Shown: positions 63,954 to 64,000 of the stretch, one piece after another
Position numbering within the stretch: position 1 is the stretch's first letter
Layout: the number at the start of each line of letters is the position of its first letter
NCBI RefSeq assembly: GCF_011064845.1
Contig: NZ_CP049015.1
Location: 2,418,001 to 2,482,000 of the forward strand
Reading direction: 5' to 3'
DNA from: Citrobacter freundii ATCC 8090 = MTCC 1658 = NBRC 12681
GTDB taxonomy: Bacteria > Pseudomonadota > Gammaproteobacteria > Enterobacterales > Enterobacteriaceae
DNA length: 64,000 bases
The notes under the pieces: model-generated
Databases searched by the model: none
What the model was told of the DNA's origin: nothing
What the model saw: only the letters and a program-made list of their open reading frames with translations
Translations under genes and position numbers: made by a program

Positions 63954-64000
63954 AAAATTTGGATCGCCCTGTACCGCTAAACTGAAAAACACCCGCAATT

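Overview
The window is a chromosomal segment of an enteric bacterium (Enterobacteriaceae), most probably a Citrobacter-like species close to Salmonella and E. coli. That is an inference from gene content and order. The stretch fdnIHG - yddG - OmpD-type porin - GFA protein - smvA/smvR - narU - narZYWV - yddE - nhoA - yddH - pptA follows the Salmonella/E. coli backbone. Many proteins (OsmC, Sra, MaeA, FdnH, NarU, NhoA, DigH) look near-identical to the E. coli versions as I remember them. The backbone is moderately GC-rich. One AT-rich block (about 49.3-52.0 kb) stands out as acquired DNA.

Layout. 0-3 kb: ATPase and adaptor of a type I secretion system, cut by the left edge. 3-9 kb: a VF530-type DNA-binding protein, DigH, a membrane protein, a hipBA toxin-antitoxin pair and a dCACHE chemoreceptor with a sigma-28-like promoter. 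9-17 kb: HdeB, then an RpiR-family regulator leading the D-Ala-D-Ala operon ddpXABCDF. 17-23.6 kb: a LysR regulator divergent from a six-gene acetoacetate/3-hydroxybutyrate operon (CoA transferase A and B, thiolase, 3-hydroxyacyl-CoA dehydrogenase, GntP-type permease, 3-hydroxybutyrate dehydrogenase). 23.6-29.8 kb: osmC, sra, maeA, an ABC-F ATPase behind a 27-codon leader ORF with competing RNA stems, higBA, and an exported pyrophosphatase.

29.9-48.2 kb is an anaerobic respiration block: formate dehydrogenase-N (fdnGHI, with an in-frame UGA for selenocysteine, an FNR-like and a NarL-like site), yddG, an OmpD-type porin, the SmvA efflux pump with its repressor SmvR and two palindromic operators, the nitrate transporter narU and nitrate reductase Z. 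Electrons from formate oxidised by Fdn can pass through quinol to nitrate reductase.

48.3-57.2 kb: yddE, then the AT-rich insertion (tyrosine integrase relic, a PAAR-headed effector gene, one split or two overlapping small membrane ORFs, and a further gene tail), followed by nhoA, yddH, pptA, fossils of a LacI-type regulator and an MFS transporter, a glutathione transferase, a LysR regulator and a quinone-oxidoreductase-like enzyme. 57.2-63.8 kb: a seven-gene minus-strand operon (two flavin monooxygenases, an M20 amidohydrolase, a GNAT acetyltransferase and an amino-acid ABC transporter) with the composition of the Bacillus yxe operon, which degrades S-(2-succino)cysteine.

The best candidates for something little described are the leader-controlled ABC-F gene (26.37-28.35 kb), the PAAR effector island beside an integrase relic (49.3-52.1 kb), and the acetylate/oxidise/deacetylate sulfur-amino-acid operon (57.2-63.8 kb). 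All functions are read from sequence and from memory of families. No database search was run.
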